Under the pieces are notes generated by a model. It was given only the letters and a program-made list of their open reading frames with translations. It ran no database searches and was not told where the DNA came from. DNA of 64,000 bases from Pseudomonadota bacterium. Its GTDB lineage: Bacteria > Myxococcota_A > Polyangia > Polyangiales > Polyangiaceae. Below, in pieces: positions 17,327 to 26,039 of this stretch (its first letter is position 1; every line of letters starts with the position of its first letter). The position numbers and the translations under genes were made by a program. The stretch lies in assembly GCA_023431345.1 (NCBI GenBank), contig JAEYWK010000063.1, positions 1 to 64,000 of the forward strand. The letters are read 5' to 3'.

Positions 17327-17932
17327 ATGCGCGTCGTGCCTGATTCGATTCAAGCCGCGCCGACCGGGCGCGCCAAATGTCGCGGTTGTGGGCGAGCCAT
17401 CGGCAAAGGCGAGCTGCGCTTCGGCGAAACGGGCCCGAGCTCGTACGGCGAGGGCGAGACAACCAGCTGGTTTCATCTCTCGTGCTGCGCGCTGATGCGT
17501 CCGGAGAAGCTGCTGCCGGTGCTCGAGCAGCAGGTCGAGCCTCTGCCCGAACGAGAGTGGCTCGAGAGCACCGCGCGGCTCGGCGTCGAGCACCACCGCC
17601 TGCCGCGCATGACCCGCGTCGAGCGTGCGAGCTCGGGTCGCGCGACGTGCCGCTCGTGTCGCGAGCTGATCGGCAAAGGCGAGTGGCGCTTCGTACTGCA
17701 GCTGTTCGAAGAGGGCAGGCCGAGCCCGATGGGCACCATCCACGTCAGCTGCGCGCACGCCTATTTCGGCACCACGGACGTCGTGGCGCGGGCGCGACGG
17801 CTCACCCCCGACTTGACCGAAGCCGACCTGGCCGACTTGGAGCGTGCGCTCGCCGTGCAGCGACCGGGCCTGGCCAAGACTCAGGGCAGCGAGGGTGACG
17901 ACGGCGTCCGCACCGGCTCCGACGACGACTAG
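17327..17932 (+). CDS. Tandem PARP-type zinc-finger protein
   Basis: 201 residues with two similar modules at about 15-60 and 102-145. Each has C-x2-C, an IGKGE(L/W)RF segment, then H-x2-C (CRGCGRAIGKGE...FHLSCC and CRSCRELIGKGE...IHVSCA). This CCHC spacing, with the conserved aromatic/Arg after KGE, is that of the PARP-type finger that senses DNA nicks in eukaryotic PARP-1 and DNA ligase III. No catalytic domain is attached. The C-terminus is acidic (GDDGVRTGSDDD). The start is probably ATG 17327. The DNA-break-binding role is inferred from the family. Confidence 0.75.
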   Translation: MRVVPDSIQAAPTGRAKCRGCGRAIGKGELRFGETGPSSYGEGETTSWFHLSCCALMRPEKLLPVLEQQVEPLPEREWLESTARLGVEHHRLPRMTRVERASSGRATCRSCRELIGKGEWRFVLQLFEEGRPSPMGTIHVSCAHAYFGTTDVVARARRLTPDLTEADLADLERALAVQRPGLAKTQGSEGDDGVRTGSDDD

Positions 17933-18098
17933 AGCGCGCGCTGGCGCGAGCACACGGTCTCAAGCGCGCGGCGCGGCGCGGCGCGGCGATGCAGACGTCA
18001 GTGCGCGGCCTTCCTCGCCCTACATCGTGCGACTCGAGCGTCAGCAGAAGTCGCATCCGGCGATGCGTTGTGCGCCGGAAGCGCTATGCTGATGTTCT

Positions 18099-18806
18099 GT
18101 GAAAGAATTTCTGCGACCCTTGAGAGTCGTCGCCGTGCTCGTGCCGGCACTCGCCGCTGCTTGCGCGACCGAGGTGACGCCCGATCCCATCGATGGCGGC
18201 GGACAAGGTGCGGAAGCCGGCGGCGGTAGCGCGGGGACGTCGCCGACGGGGGGCGTGCCGGCGTCCACCGGTGGTGAAGGTGGCTCCAAGGCACCGACGG
18301 GCGGAACCGGCTCGGCCTTCGGCGGCACCGCGTCGACGGGCGGCGCCGCTGCCGGCAGCTCGAGCCAAGGCGGCGCTGGCAGCGGATCGGGTGGCGCCTC
18401 CACCGCTGGTAGTGCAGGCACATCCGGCGGCGGCGGGGGCTCGGGCGGCAGCGCCGCGGGCTCGGGCGGCAGCGGCACGGCGGGCACCGTTGGTGCGGCG
18501 GGCTCTTCGGGTGCGGCAGGCGCGGGGGGCTCCGCGGGCAGCGGCGGCTCCGGGCCGGTCGGCAGCGGCGACTGCGAAGGCACCGAGCCCTTCATGGCCG
18601 GCTCCGGCAGCAAGTACGCGAAAGACGCCTTGGTCGTCGCGGTGTGTGCCGGCGGTACGCCTTGCCTCATGGCCATGCCGCCGCTCACCGACGGCAAGAC
18701 CTACGAGTTCAAGTGTCTGGATCAGTTCAACTGCGGCGGGCAAAACCCCGGTACCACCAACTGGTCACAACCGCCGTGGTCGGTGACGAAGGCGTGTGAA
18801 GACTGA
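18099..18806 (+). CDS. Secreted lipoprotein with Gly/Ser/Ala-rich linker
   Basis: 235 residues starting at GTG 18099. A signal peptide ends in the lipobox LAAAC (Cys about residue 22). About 130 residues of Gly/Ser/Ala/Thr linker follow, and then a ~75-residue C-terminal Cys-containing domain with a DGKTYEFKCLDQFNCG segment and TNWSQPPW. The Trp/Cys pattern suggests a small carbohydrate-binding or surface module, but I cannot name the family. Such linkers are typical of myxobacterial outer-membrane lipoproteins. Confidence 0.7.
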   Translation: MKEFLRPLRVVAVLVPALAAACATEVTPDPIDGGGQGAEAGGGSAGTSPTGGVPASTGGEGGSKAPTGGTGSAFGGTASTGGAAAGSSSQGGAGSGSGGASTAGSAGTSGGGGGSGGSAAGSGGSGTAGTVGAAGSSGAAGAGGSAGSGGSGPVGSGDCEGTEPFMAGSGSKYAKDALVVAVCAGGTPCLMAMPPLTDGKTYEFKCLDQFNCGGQNPGTTNWSQPPWSVTKACED

Positions 18807-18863
18807 GCGAGCTGCGCCGTTGAGGCAGCGCCGTGCGCAGAGTTCGCGCTAGTAGGGGGTACG

Positions 18864-20777
18864 GTGGAGATGCGGCTTCGTAAACTGGCGCAACGCTTCG
18901 CGCCGTGGGCGCTCGCGCTGCTCGGCTGCGCGCCAGCCCCTCCCGGCGACGCGCACTCGCCCGGGCAGCCGCCTCCGGCGCGGCCCCCAGTGAGCGCTCC
19001 ACCCGTCACCGGCGACAGCGCGGCGACCACCGCCACGCAGCCTGTCCAGCAGATCGTGGCCGTGCTCGAGCCGGCGCAGCTGCGTGAGCTCGAAGCGGCG
19101 GGATTCGGCTTCGCCGAGCTAGCCGTCGGCGAGAGCGCGCGTACCATCGCCGAGCTGCAACGAATCCCCGCCGCGCGCGGTCTCTTGCGCGTCTTGCAAG
19201 GCGACGTCAGGGACGCCGCTCGCCGGCATCCGCTCGCGAAGGTGACGTCGAGCGACGGCTTCCGCTTGTTCGACGCTCGCTGGCTCGACTCGCCCGAGAT
19301 GCGGCTCGTGCTCGTCGGCGTCTTCAACCGTTTGGACCGGCGCGCCTTCTACCCGGGTACGTGCGGTGAGGTGCGCTTCGTTTACCGACTCGAGTACTCG
19401 ACCGTGCAAGGCGGTGAGCCGATGGCGTCGCGCTTGCCGTTGACGCTCAACGCCGTGTTCCTGGTCGACGCGAGCGACGACGCCGACTGTCGCGCCGCGG
19501 CGCGCGCCTGGCAGATGCCGCGCTCCGCCGGCGCTGACCGCGCGGCTTGGCTACGTGAGCGCGGCGCCTTATCGCCTCCCGAGCGCCAGCGATGGCGCAT
19601 GAAATCGATCGAGAGCAACTTGCAGACGTTTCGTCTGCAGTCGTTCGTGCACCCGTCGCTCGCCGGTCACATCGAGTACGACCTGCGCGTGTTTCACCCG
19701 ACCGACGAAGCCCGCTCGAGCTTCGCGCCCGCCCCGCTGGAGAACATGCCCGACGTCGCGCGCCTGAAGCGCGAGCCGGCGCTGGCCCGCGAGTTGCTCA
19801 CCGAGCTCCGTCGGGGCGAGGTGCTCGAGGCGCTCGACCGCGGCACGTTGCAGCTGCCGGAGCGCTTTTTGGCCCGCCGCGCGACCTCGTTCTCGCCCCG
19901 CGGCCTGCAGCGGCGGCACAATCGGCCCTTCTCTCAGCTGTACGCGGCGAGCGACTTCGCCGGCCTGAAGCTCGAGGGCTTCGAGACCATCGGCTCCGCC
20001 GCCGCGCTGCTGCGCCGGCTCGACGGGCAGAGCTGCGTCGGCTGCCACCAGAGCCGCTCCATCGCTGGCTTTCACCACGTCGGGCGCGACGCTCCAGAAG
20101 TGCCCGCTTACAACGCGCTGTTCAGCGGCTCGTCGCCGCACCTCACCGCTGATCTGGCGCGACGTGAGCGCTACCTGGCGTCGCTCGCCGGCGGACGAGC
20201 GCCCGACGAGCGGCGCCCCGCCGCCGAGCTGCAGGGCGTCGGTGACGGCGAGGGCGCGCCGTGCGGCTTGGGCGACGTCGGCTTCAGCGCGCTCGGGTGC
20301 GCGGCGGGGCTCCGCTGCACGCGCATCGAGGACCCCGAGCTCGGCGTGTGCCTGGCGGGGGGCGCGCTCGGAGCGCCGTGCGAGTACGGCCGCTTCGTCG
20401 CCAGCTCCGCGCCTCACCGCGATCGCGTAGCGGAGCTCGAGCGCCCTGGCTGCGCCGAGCACCAGCGCTGCGATACCAACAAATCCGGCTTCCCGCAGGG
20501 CGCGTGCACCGCCTCCTGCCAGGGGAGCGCGCCCGGCGGCGCCTGCGCCGATTTCGTCGACGCGGACGGCCTACAAGAATGCCTGCGGGGCAAGCAGAGC
20601 CTGGCCGCGTGCGCGAAGCGCTACGTTTTCGGCGTCGAAGCGGCGGCCTGCGACGACCAGCGCGCTTGCCGCCAAGACTACGTGTGCATGCGCACGTCGC
20701 GAGCGGACGTAGGCGCCTGCTTGCCGCCTTATTTCGTATACCAGCTGCGGCTCGACGGTTACCCGCTCAAGCGCTGA
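18864..20777 (+). CDS. Lipoprotein with a CxxCH haem-type motif, unknown function
   Basis: 637 residues. The signal peptide with LLGC lipobox is followed by a Pro-rich linker. The middle ~350 residues form a domain found in myxobacterial exported proteins (FNRLDRR, then CGEVRFVYRLEY). A single CVGCHQSRS near residue 392 could bind a c-type haem. The last ~170 residues are Cys-rich (GLGDVGFSALGC, HQRCDTNKSGFPQG). Start: GTG 18864 or ATG 18870, both after AGGGGG. Its 3' end overlaps birA by 11 bp convergently. Function unknown; perhaps periplasmic electron transfer or cytochrome-like. Confidence 0.7.
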   Translation: MEMRLRKLAQRFAPWALALLGCAPAPPGDAHSPGQPPPARPPVSAPPVTGDSAATTATQPVQQIVAVLEPAQLRELEAAGFGFAELAVGESARTIAELQRIPAARGLLRVLQGDVRDAARRHPLAKVTSSDGFRLFDARWLDSPEMRLVLVGVFNRLDRRAFYPGTCGEVRFVYRLEYSTVQGGEPMASRLPLTLNAVFLVDASDDADCRAAARAWQMPRSAGADRAAWLRERGALSPPERQRWRMKSIESNLQTFRLQSFVHPSLAGHIEYDLRVFHPTDEARSSFAPAPLENMPDVARLKREPALARELLTELRRGEVLEALDRGTLQLPERFLARRATSFSPRGLQRRHNRPFSQLYAASDFAGLKLEGFETIGSAAALLRRLDGQSCVGCHQSRSIAGFHHVGRDAPEVPAYNALFSGSSPHLTADLARRERYLASLAGGRAPDERRPAAELQGVGDGEGAPCGLGDVGFSALGCAAGLRCTRIEDPELGVCLAGGALGAPCEYGRFVASSAPHRDRVAELERPGCAEHQRCDTNKSGFPQGACTASCQGSAPGGACADFVDADGLQECLRGKQSLAACAKRYVFGVEAAACDDQRACRQDYVCMRTSRADVGACLPPYFVYQLRLDGYPLKR

Positions 20778-21558
20778 CGATCTCGACGTGACCGCTCGAG
20801 ATGGCCTGGACGGGGCCTTCGTCGGGCGCGAGCAGCAGCCGACCGGCGTCGTCGATGCCAGAGCCGGTGCCTTCACGCCCGTCGACGCGCAGTCGCAGGT
20901 TGCGCAGGGCGTCGTGCGCGTTGAGCTCGGGCGCGAGGCCTGGTAGCCCCGCGCGTGCCAGCAGCGAGAGCCGTTCTTCGAGCTGAGCCAAGACGTCGAC
21001 CAGCAGCTCTTCGCGGCTCACGCTCGTCACCTCCAGCAGTGATAGCGACGTGGCGGTGGCGCTGAGCTCTTCCGGGAATGCGGCTTGCGTGACGTTGATG
21101 CCGACGCCGACCACGACGTGGGCCACGCGGGCGCCGCTGAATTGGCTCTCGACCAAGATGCCGCACAGCTTGCGGCCGCCCGCCAGCACGTCGTTCGGCC
21201 ATTTCACGAGCGTGGTGGCGGTCACGCGCGAGGCCACCGCTGCGCGCACGGCGAGCCCCGCCGCCAGCGCCAGCCCCGGCACGACCTCCGGCGGCAGCTC
21301 GGGCCGCAACAAAACCGAGAACCAGAGCCCCGCGCCCGGGGTCGACAGCCAGCTGCTGCCGCGGCGCCCGCGTCCTCGCGATTGCGTTTCGGCGCCGAAC
21401 AGCGCGCCGTGCGGGATGCCGCTCTTCGCGGCCGAGAGCGCGTCGTCATTGGTCGACGCGGTCTCCCGCGGCCAATCGATGACGCTGCCGAGCGTCAGCG
21501 CGCGCGCGGCACGAAGGTTCTCGTAATAGGCGAGGTCGAAGCGAGGAGGGTCGCTCAT
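20767..21558 (-). CDS. birA: Biotin--[acetyl-CoA-carboxylase] ligase (class I, no HTH)
   Basis: 263 residues. Core motifs are STNDDAL, QSRGRGRRGSSW (biotinyl-AMP loop), PGAGLWFSVLLRP and LVKWPNDVLAGGRKLCGIL, followed by VVGVGINV. The C-terminal SH3-like domain follows. There is no N-terminal helix-turn-helix, so it should not act as the biotin repressor. ATG 21558 overlaps the nadC stop (ATGA), so the gene is coupled to nadC, a frequent pairing in bacteria. Confidence 0.93.
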   Translation of the reverse strand: MSDPPRFDLAYYENLRAARALTLGSVIDWPRETASTNDDALSAAKSGIPHGALFGAETQSRGRGRRGSSWLSTPGAGLWFSVLLRPELPPEVVPGLALAAGLAVRAAVASRVTATTLVKWPNDVLAGGRKLCGILVESQFSGARVAHVVVGVGINVTQAAFPEELSATATSLSLLEVTSVSREELLVDVLAQLEERLSLLARAGLPGLAPELNAHDALRNLRLRVDGREGTGSGIDDAGRLLLAPDEGPVQAISSGHVEIVSA

Positions 21559-22499
21559 CCGATACGCTCGACGTCCAGGCCGATGTCCGCGGCCGCTGCA
21601 GAGTGGGTGAGGGCGCCGACGCTGACCACGTCGACGCCGAGCTGTGACAGCCGCGGGATTCGCTCGAGCGTGACGCCGCCGGACACCTCGACGAGGGCGC
21701 GCCCCGCGACCTTCGCGACGCCGGCCTCGATGCGCGCGTCGTCGAAGTTGTCGAGCATGACGATCTCGGCCCGCGCCGCCAGCGCTTCGTCGAGCTGCTC
21801 GAGCGTGTCGACCTCGACCTCGATGCGGCTCGTGTGCGGCGAGAGCGCGCGCGCTCGCTCGACCGCGGCGGTGATGCCGCCGGCGGCCACGATGTGGTTG
21901 TCTTTGATCAGCACCGCCGAGCCCAGGCAGTCGCGATGGTTGTGACCGCCTCCCGCGCGCACGGCGTAGCGCTCGAGGAAGCGCAGCCCAGGCGTCGTCT
22001 TGCGCGTGTCGACGATGCGCAGCTTCGAGCCTGCCGGCACGGCGTCGACGAAGCGCCGCGTCAGCGTGGCCACGCCCGAGAGCCGCTGCGCGAAGTTCAA
22101 GCCCGTGCGCTCCGCCATCAGGATCGAGCGCGCCGAGCCCTCGACGAGCCAGAGCACGTCGCCGGCGCGGGCGCGGCTGCCTTCGGGGCGCAGCTCCTCG
22201 ACACGCAGCCCCGGGTCGACCTTGTAGAAGGCGCGCGCGAAGACGGCTCCGCCGCACACCATGAGCTCGCGACGCGCCACCGCGCGGGCGATGGCTCGCT
22301 CTTCCGCTGCGATGGTGGCGAAGCTCGTGACGTCACCACCCGATAGGTCTTCGGCGAGCGCGCGCTCCACGACCTCGTCCAGCAGGAAATCTGCGATCAC
22401 TTTGCCCGCAACGTAGGCGAGGCCGGCGCACGTCACAATACCCCACGCCTCGCGGCCGGCGCCGCCCGACGCCTGCCCCCGCGAGGCTGCCTCAGTCAC
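21555..22499 (-). CDS. nadC: Nicotinate-nucleotide pyrophosphorylase (carboxylating)
   Basis: Quinolinate phosphoribosyltransferase of NAD synthesis. Motifs: LAEDLSGGDVTS, AERTGLNFAQRLSGVAT, DTRKTTPGLRFLERYAVRAGGGHNHR, IKDNHI, VEVDTLEQL and MLDNF. The frame allows 314 residues. The family usually starts about 33 residues later, so GTG at VIADFLLDEVV (about 22401) is a credible alternative, the upstream part being Gly/Ala-rich. Downstream birA overlaps by 4 bp. Confidence 0.92.
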   Translation of the reverse strand: MTEAASRGQASGGAGREAWGIVTCAGLAYVAGKVIADFLLDEVVERALAEDLSGGDVTSFATIAAEERAIARAVARRELMVCGGAVFARAFYKVDPGLRVEELRPEGSRARAGDVLWLVEGSARSILMAERTGLNFAQRLSGVATLTRRFVDAVPAGSKLRIVDTRKTTPGLRFLERYAVRAGGGHNHRDCLGSAVLIKDNHIVAAGGITAAVERARALSPHTSRIEVEVDTLEQLDEALAARAEIVMLDNFDDARIEAGVAKVAGRALVEVSGGVTLERIPRLSQLGVDVVSVGALTHSAAAADIGLDVERIG

Positions 22500-22514
22500 G
22501 CACGACCGCGTCGC

Positions 22515-23207
22515 TCAGAAGTAGCTTTTGAGCAAATACCAAGAGAAGAGGTTACACATCGCGTGAAATAGCAAGCTCGACCCGATGCCGCCGGTGCGCG
22601 CTCGCAGGAAACCGAACACGAGCGACGGAAAGAAGACGGCGAGGCGCGCCGGGCTCAGCTCCGTGAGCAGGTGGCCGAGAGCGAAGATGGCGCTCGTAAC
22701 CAGCACTCCCACGCCGACGCGGGCGCCGAGCACCTTGACGCTCTTGCCCAACTCGCGCTCGAGCGAGGTCTGCAGGTAGCCTCGATAGAAGGCCTCCTCC
22801 GGCAGCGCGATCACGAGCAGCTCGCCCAGGGCCATGGAGGGCAGCTCCCCGAGCGGCGCCGGCCGAAACTCGCCGACGTTCCACCACACGCGGAAGCCGA
22901 CCCAAAAGCATGGGTAGATGAGGGCCGCCGCCGCCAGCGCATGCAGGGTGGCGACACGCGCGTCGCGCCAGAGGCGCGCTCCCGACAGCGGGGTCGGCTC
23001 CAACAAACCGCCCAGCGACAACCCGTGCTCGCGGATTCGCGCCACGTCGTCGCCGCGCACGACCAGCCAATACGCGGCGAACAGGAACGTGAACCCCACG
23101 CCAGTAGCCGCCCAAGCGCGCGGCAACAGGTACGAAAACGCCGTCGCCAACAAGGTGACGGCCAGGGCCACGAGCAGCGGTTGGGCGAGCCCTGCCCGCG
23201 GGGTCAC
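22515..23207 (-). CDS. CPBP-family intramembrane glutamic endopeptidase
   Basis: About 230 residues and 6-7 hydrophobic segments. The CPBP (Abi) motifs are PEEAFYRGYLQ (paired Glu and Arg), FALGHLL and FHAMCNLFSW. These proteases include CAAX-prenyl proteases and the myxosortases that process MYXO-CTERM proteins. Its compact size fits a myxosortase-like enzyme, but no obvious MYXO-CTERM substrate is in the window. I prefer GTG 23207, just before the first membrane segment; the frame extends to 23345 with a basic, low-confidence N-terminus. It sits 15 bp upstream of nadC on the same strand. Confidence 0.8.
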   Translation of the reverse strand: MTPRAGLAQPLLVALAVTLLATAFSYLLPRAWAATGVGFTFLFAAYWLVVRGDDVARIREHGLSLGGLLEPTPLSGARLWRDARVATLHALAAAALIYPCFWVGFRVWWNVGEFRPAPLGELPSMALGELLVIALPEEAFYRGYLQTSLERELGKSVKVLGARVGVGVLVTSAIFALGHLLTELSPARLAVFFPSLVFGFLRARTGGIGSSLLFHAMCNLFSWYLLKSYF

Positions 23208-23390
23208 GATGCCGCTCAAGCTGTGTAGCTCCGGTGAGCTGGCAAGTTTCCAGCTTCGGTCAAACAATCCTGCACTGTCGCCGCAACCGGACCTCCCCCG
23301 ATTTCCACTGTTAGGGTAAGGTCGCGCCCCACGCCGGCGCGGCAACCGCCGTCCACGCGCCGTCCGACTCTGCTCCTACCGCGAGGATCC

Positions 23391-26039
23391 ATGCTCGACC
23401 CGAATCTGCCCGAAATCATTCCGGCTCGTAACCCGAACCCGCCGCCCCCGCGGGTCGATTTTGCCAAATGGCCGCCGGACGACGACATCCCGGGTGCGCC
23501 GGCCGGTGGCGGGGTGCCTGCAGGAGGCGGTTACGATTCCGGTGACGGTAATTTCAAGAAGGGCCGAACGGCGCCGATCGCTATCTTGGTCGGCATCCTC
23601 GCCGTCGGCGGCCTGGGGGCGTTCTTGGCTCTCGGCGCGAAGCAGGAGTCCGAGAGGCTGACCGTCGAGCAAGGCGAGCAGGTGAAGAAGGATATCTTCG
23701 TCCTGCCCAAGGGCGAGCAGGCCGCGAAATGGCGCGAGTGGTCCATCGGCGAGAAGAGCCGCGCCAGCGACGAGGTGCGGATGGAGGCCATCAAGCAGCT
23801 GGCTTGGGCCAAAGATCCCGAGGGCGTCAAGGCGGCCATCGACGCGCTCAGCTTCCCGACCGAGCCGATGCAAGCCATGGCCGCGACGGCGCTGGCCGAG
23901 TACGGCAGGCCGCTCGGCGAGCCGGCGCGTGACGCCCTCTTGGCGGCGCTGCAGAAGGCGGGCCCTGGCGCCAAGCCGCAGATCGCTTGGGCGCTGGTGG
24001 TGCTCGGCGAGACTCGCGCGCTCGACGAGGTGCTGCAGCTGTACCGGCTCGGCCATTTGTCGAAGGTGCAGCGCTTGGGCGGCGGCGTCGCCTTCGACAC
24101 CGACAAGATCGTGCAGCTCGTCAGCCTCGACAAGCTCGCGAGCATGGCCGGCGACGAGAGCCCGGCGGTGCGCCAGCTCGTCGCCACCGTGCTCTCGGCC
24201 AACGCCGAGCCGAAGTGGACCGACACGCTGATCAAGCTGGTCCAGGACAAGGACGCCGAGGTCGCGCGCCAGGCCGCGCCGGGCTTGGGCAAGATCGGCG
24301 AGCGCCGCGCGCGTGAGCCGCTCGTCGAGGCCATGAAGACGGCCGACAAGGAGAGCCGCAACAAGTACCTCGAGGCGCTGCGCGACGGCATCGGCACCGA
24401 CGGCCTCGTGCTCGGCTTGTCCGCGGTCAGCCAGGACGACGAGAAGCTGGCTTGGTATCAGCGCAAGCAAGTCTTCGACATGATCGACGCGCTGAACGAT
24501 CCGCGCGGCGGCAACTCGCTCTACGAGTTCATCGGCACCAAGCCGCACATTCACTACCAGACGCGCGCCGCGATCGCGCTGGCCGCCATCGGCGACGTGC
24601 GCGCCGTCCCCACGCTGGCCAAGCGCCTGCGCATGGATCCGCTGAAGATTTACAGCGACCAGTACGACTGGGAGATGATGCTGAAGCGCGACGACAACGA
24701 GCGCGTCGTCGCGTCGCGCATGATCGCGGATCTCGCGGTGCTGCACCCCGACAAGCGCGCGCAAATAGCGGATCAGGCGGAAGACGCCGTGATCTTCTGG
24801 ATCCACGAGCAGCCGTCGCCCCACGCCAACGGCTTGCGTGCCTTGGCCGCGATGGAGTCGACGAAAGACATCGAGTCTCTGCGTAAGTGGGCGAACCCCA
24901 ACGTGCCGCTGCCCAAGGAGGGCCAGCAGCCGCCGATGCCGGAAGAGTGGGTCATCGCGCAGAGCGCCATGCGCTACGTCGGCTGGCTGAAAGACCAGCG
25001 CAGCTACAGCGTCCTCGAGAAGGCGCTGACCGCGCGCCCGAAGGAGCTCGACGTGACGATGGACGGCCTGATGGTGGGCGGCGTAGCGATCTTGGGCATG
25101 ACGCTGCGCGCGATCGGCGTGGGCGCGGCGGACGGCATGAGCGAGTGGCGCGATCACAAGTCGTTCAAGCCGCTGTTCGACTACATCAACGAGCCGAAGA
25201 ACAACGAGCAGTCGCGCATGCAAGCTTGCGCGGCGCTGGCGTGGGTGGCCGAGAAGGAAGACTTCATCGAGGTCGCCAAGAAGATTCAGGAGTATTCGGG
25301 GCTGGAGAAGAAGGATCAGGTGCGCCGCGCCTGCTTCCTCGAGACGCTCATCCAGCGCCCCGTGCCCGGCACGGCTGGCGCTCTCATCTCGCTGATGACG
25401 CCCGAGTCGTCGGTCGAGACCCGTCATCAAGTGGCGCGCGCCATCGCCAAGGGTGGCTTCGACGCCGCGCTCGAGGCGCAGCTGTTCAAGATGATGGAGA
25501 ACGAGGCCCTGCTCAACGACGCGGCGCTGGCGCTCTTGCTCGGCGGCTCGCCCGACACCGCGGCGCGCGCGGTCGCTCTCTACGCCAACAAGCCGAAGGC
25601 CGCGCTCGACGAGCTCGGCGACCTCTGGTACCGGAGCTTCGGCTATTGGTCGACGGAGGATCTCGAGTCGGGGTTGATCTTCAAGTACGTCGACAACGCC
25701 GAGGCCGTGAGCAAGCTCAGCATCCGCCAGACTCAGCAAGAGTGGGCGCGTGTCATGCTGATGAAGCAGTTCGACAACCTCGCGTTCGACAACGGCCCGC
25801 ACTCGTTTACCCGCGTCGTGCTGCGTCACCGGCTGTGGCAGATGGCCAAGGGGGACGATCAAGCCAAGCGCGCCGGCGCCATCCGCGCGCTGAAGTTCAT
25901 GAAAGAGCAAGGCGTGCTGCTGGCGCTGCGCGACGAGAGCGGACCCGCGGGCGAGCTGGCGCGCGCCGCGTACTTCGAGCTGATGAACCCGAAGGTCGTG
26001 CTCGACGTGAAGGTGCCGGACGGAGACGCGACGAAGTGA
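23391..26039 (+). CDS. Membrane-anchored HEAT-repeat protein
   Basis: 882 residues. A ~60-residue Pro/Gly-rich cytoplasmic N-terminus precedes one membrane helix (about 62-84, PIAILVGILAVGGLGAFLAL). A large exported domain of paired helices follows; successive segments such as AMAATALAEYG, AVRQLVATVLS, ARQAAPGLGKIGERRAREPL and RAAIALAAIGDVRAVPTLAKRL are HEAT/PBS-lyase-like repeats. It is therefore a periplasmic scaffold rather than an enzyme. ATG 23391 follows a GAGGA-type site. The downstream lipoprotein gene starts within its stop codon. Confidence 0.8.
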   Translation: MLDPNLPEIIPARNPNPPPPRVDFAKWPPDDDIPGAPAGGGVPAGGGYDSGDGNFKKGRTAPIAILVGILAVGGLGAFLALGAKQESERLTVEQGEQVKKDIFVLPKGEQAAKWREWSIGEKSRASDEVRMEAIKQLAWAKDPEGVKAAIDALSFPTEPMQAMAATALAEYGRPLGEPARDALLAALQKAGPGAKPQIAWALVVLGETRALDEVLQLYRLGHLSKVQRLGGGVAFDTDKIVQLVSLDKLASMAGDESPAVRQLVATVLSANAEPKWTDTLIKLVQDKDAEVARQAAPGLGKIGERRAREPLVEAMKTADKESRNKYLEALRDGIGTDGLVLGLSAVSQDDEKLAWYQRKQVFDMIDALNDPRGGNSLYEFIGTKPHIHYQTRAAIALAAIGDVRAVPTLAKRLRMDPLKIYSDQYDWEMMLKRDDNERVVASRMIADLAVLHPDKRAQIADQAEDAVIFWIHEQPSPHANGLRALAAMESTKDIESLRKWANPNVPLPKEGQQPPMPEEWVIAQSAMRYVGWLKDQRSYSVLEKALTARPKELDVTMDGLMVGGVAILGMTLRAIGVGAADGMSEWRDHKSFKPLFDYINEPKNNEQSRMQACAALAWVAEKEDFIEVAKKIQEYSGLEKKDQVRRACFLETLIQRPVPGTAGALISLMTPESSVETRHQVARAIAKGGFDAALEAQLFKMMENEALLNDAALALLLGGSPDTAARAVALYANKPKAALDELGDLWYRSFGYWSTEDLESGLIFKYVDNAEAVSKLSIRQTQQEWARVMLMKQFDNLAFDNGPHSFTRVVLRHRLWQMAKGDDQAKRAGAIRALKFMKEQGVLLALRDESGPAGELARAAYFELMNPKVVLDVKVPDGDATK

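Noticed and set aside
23208..23345. 46-residue N-terminal extension of the CPBP protease
   Set aside because: The added residues are basic and Gly/Ser-rich, not membrane-like, and would leave only 45 bp to the divergent HEAT gene start.
23376..25910. Very long minus-strand open frame (about 844 codons) opposite the HEAT-repeat gene
   Set aside because: It is an antisense shadow: Arg/His/Leu/Gln-rich with no domains, typical of high-GC codon bias opposite a true gene.
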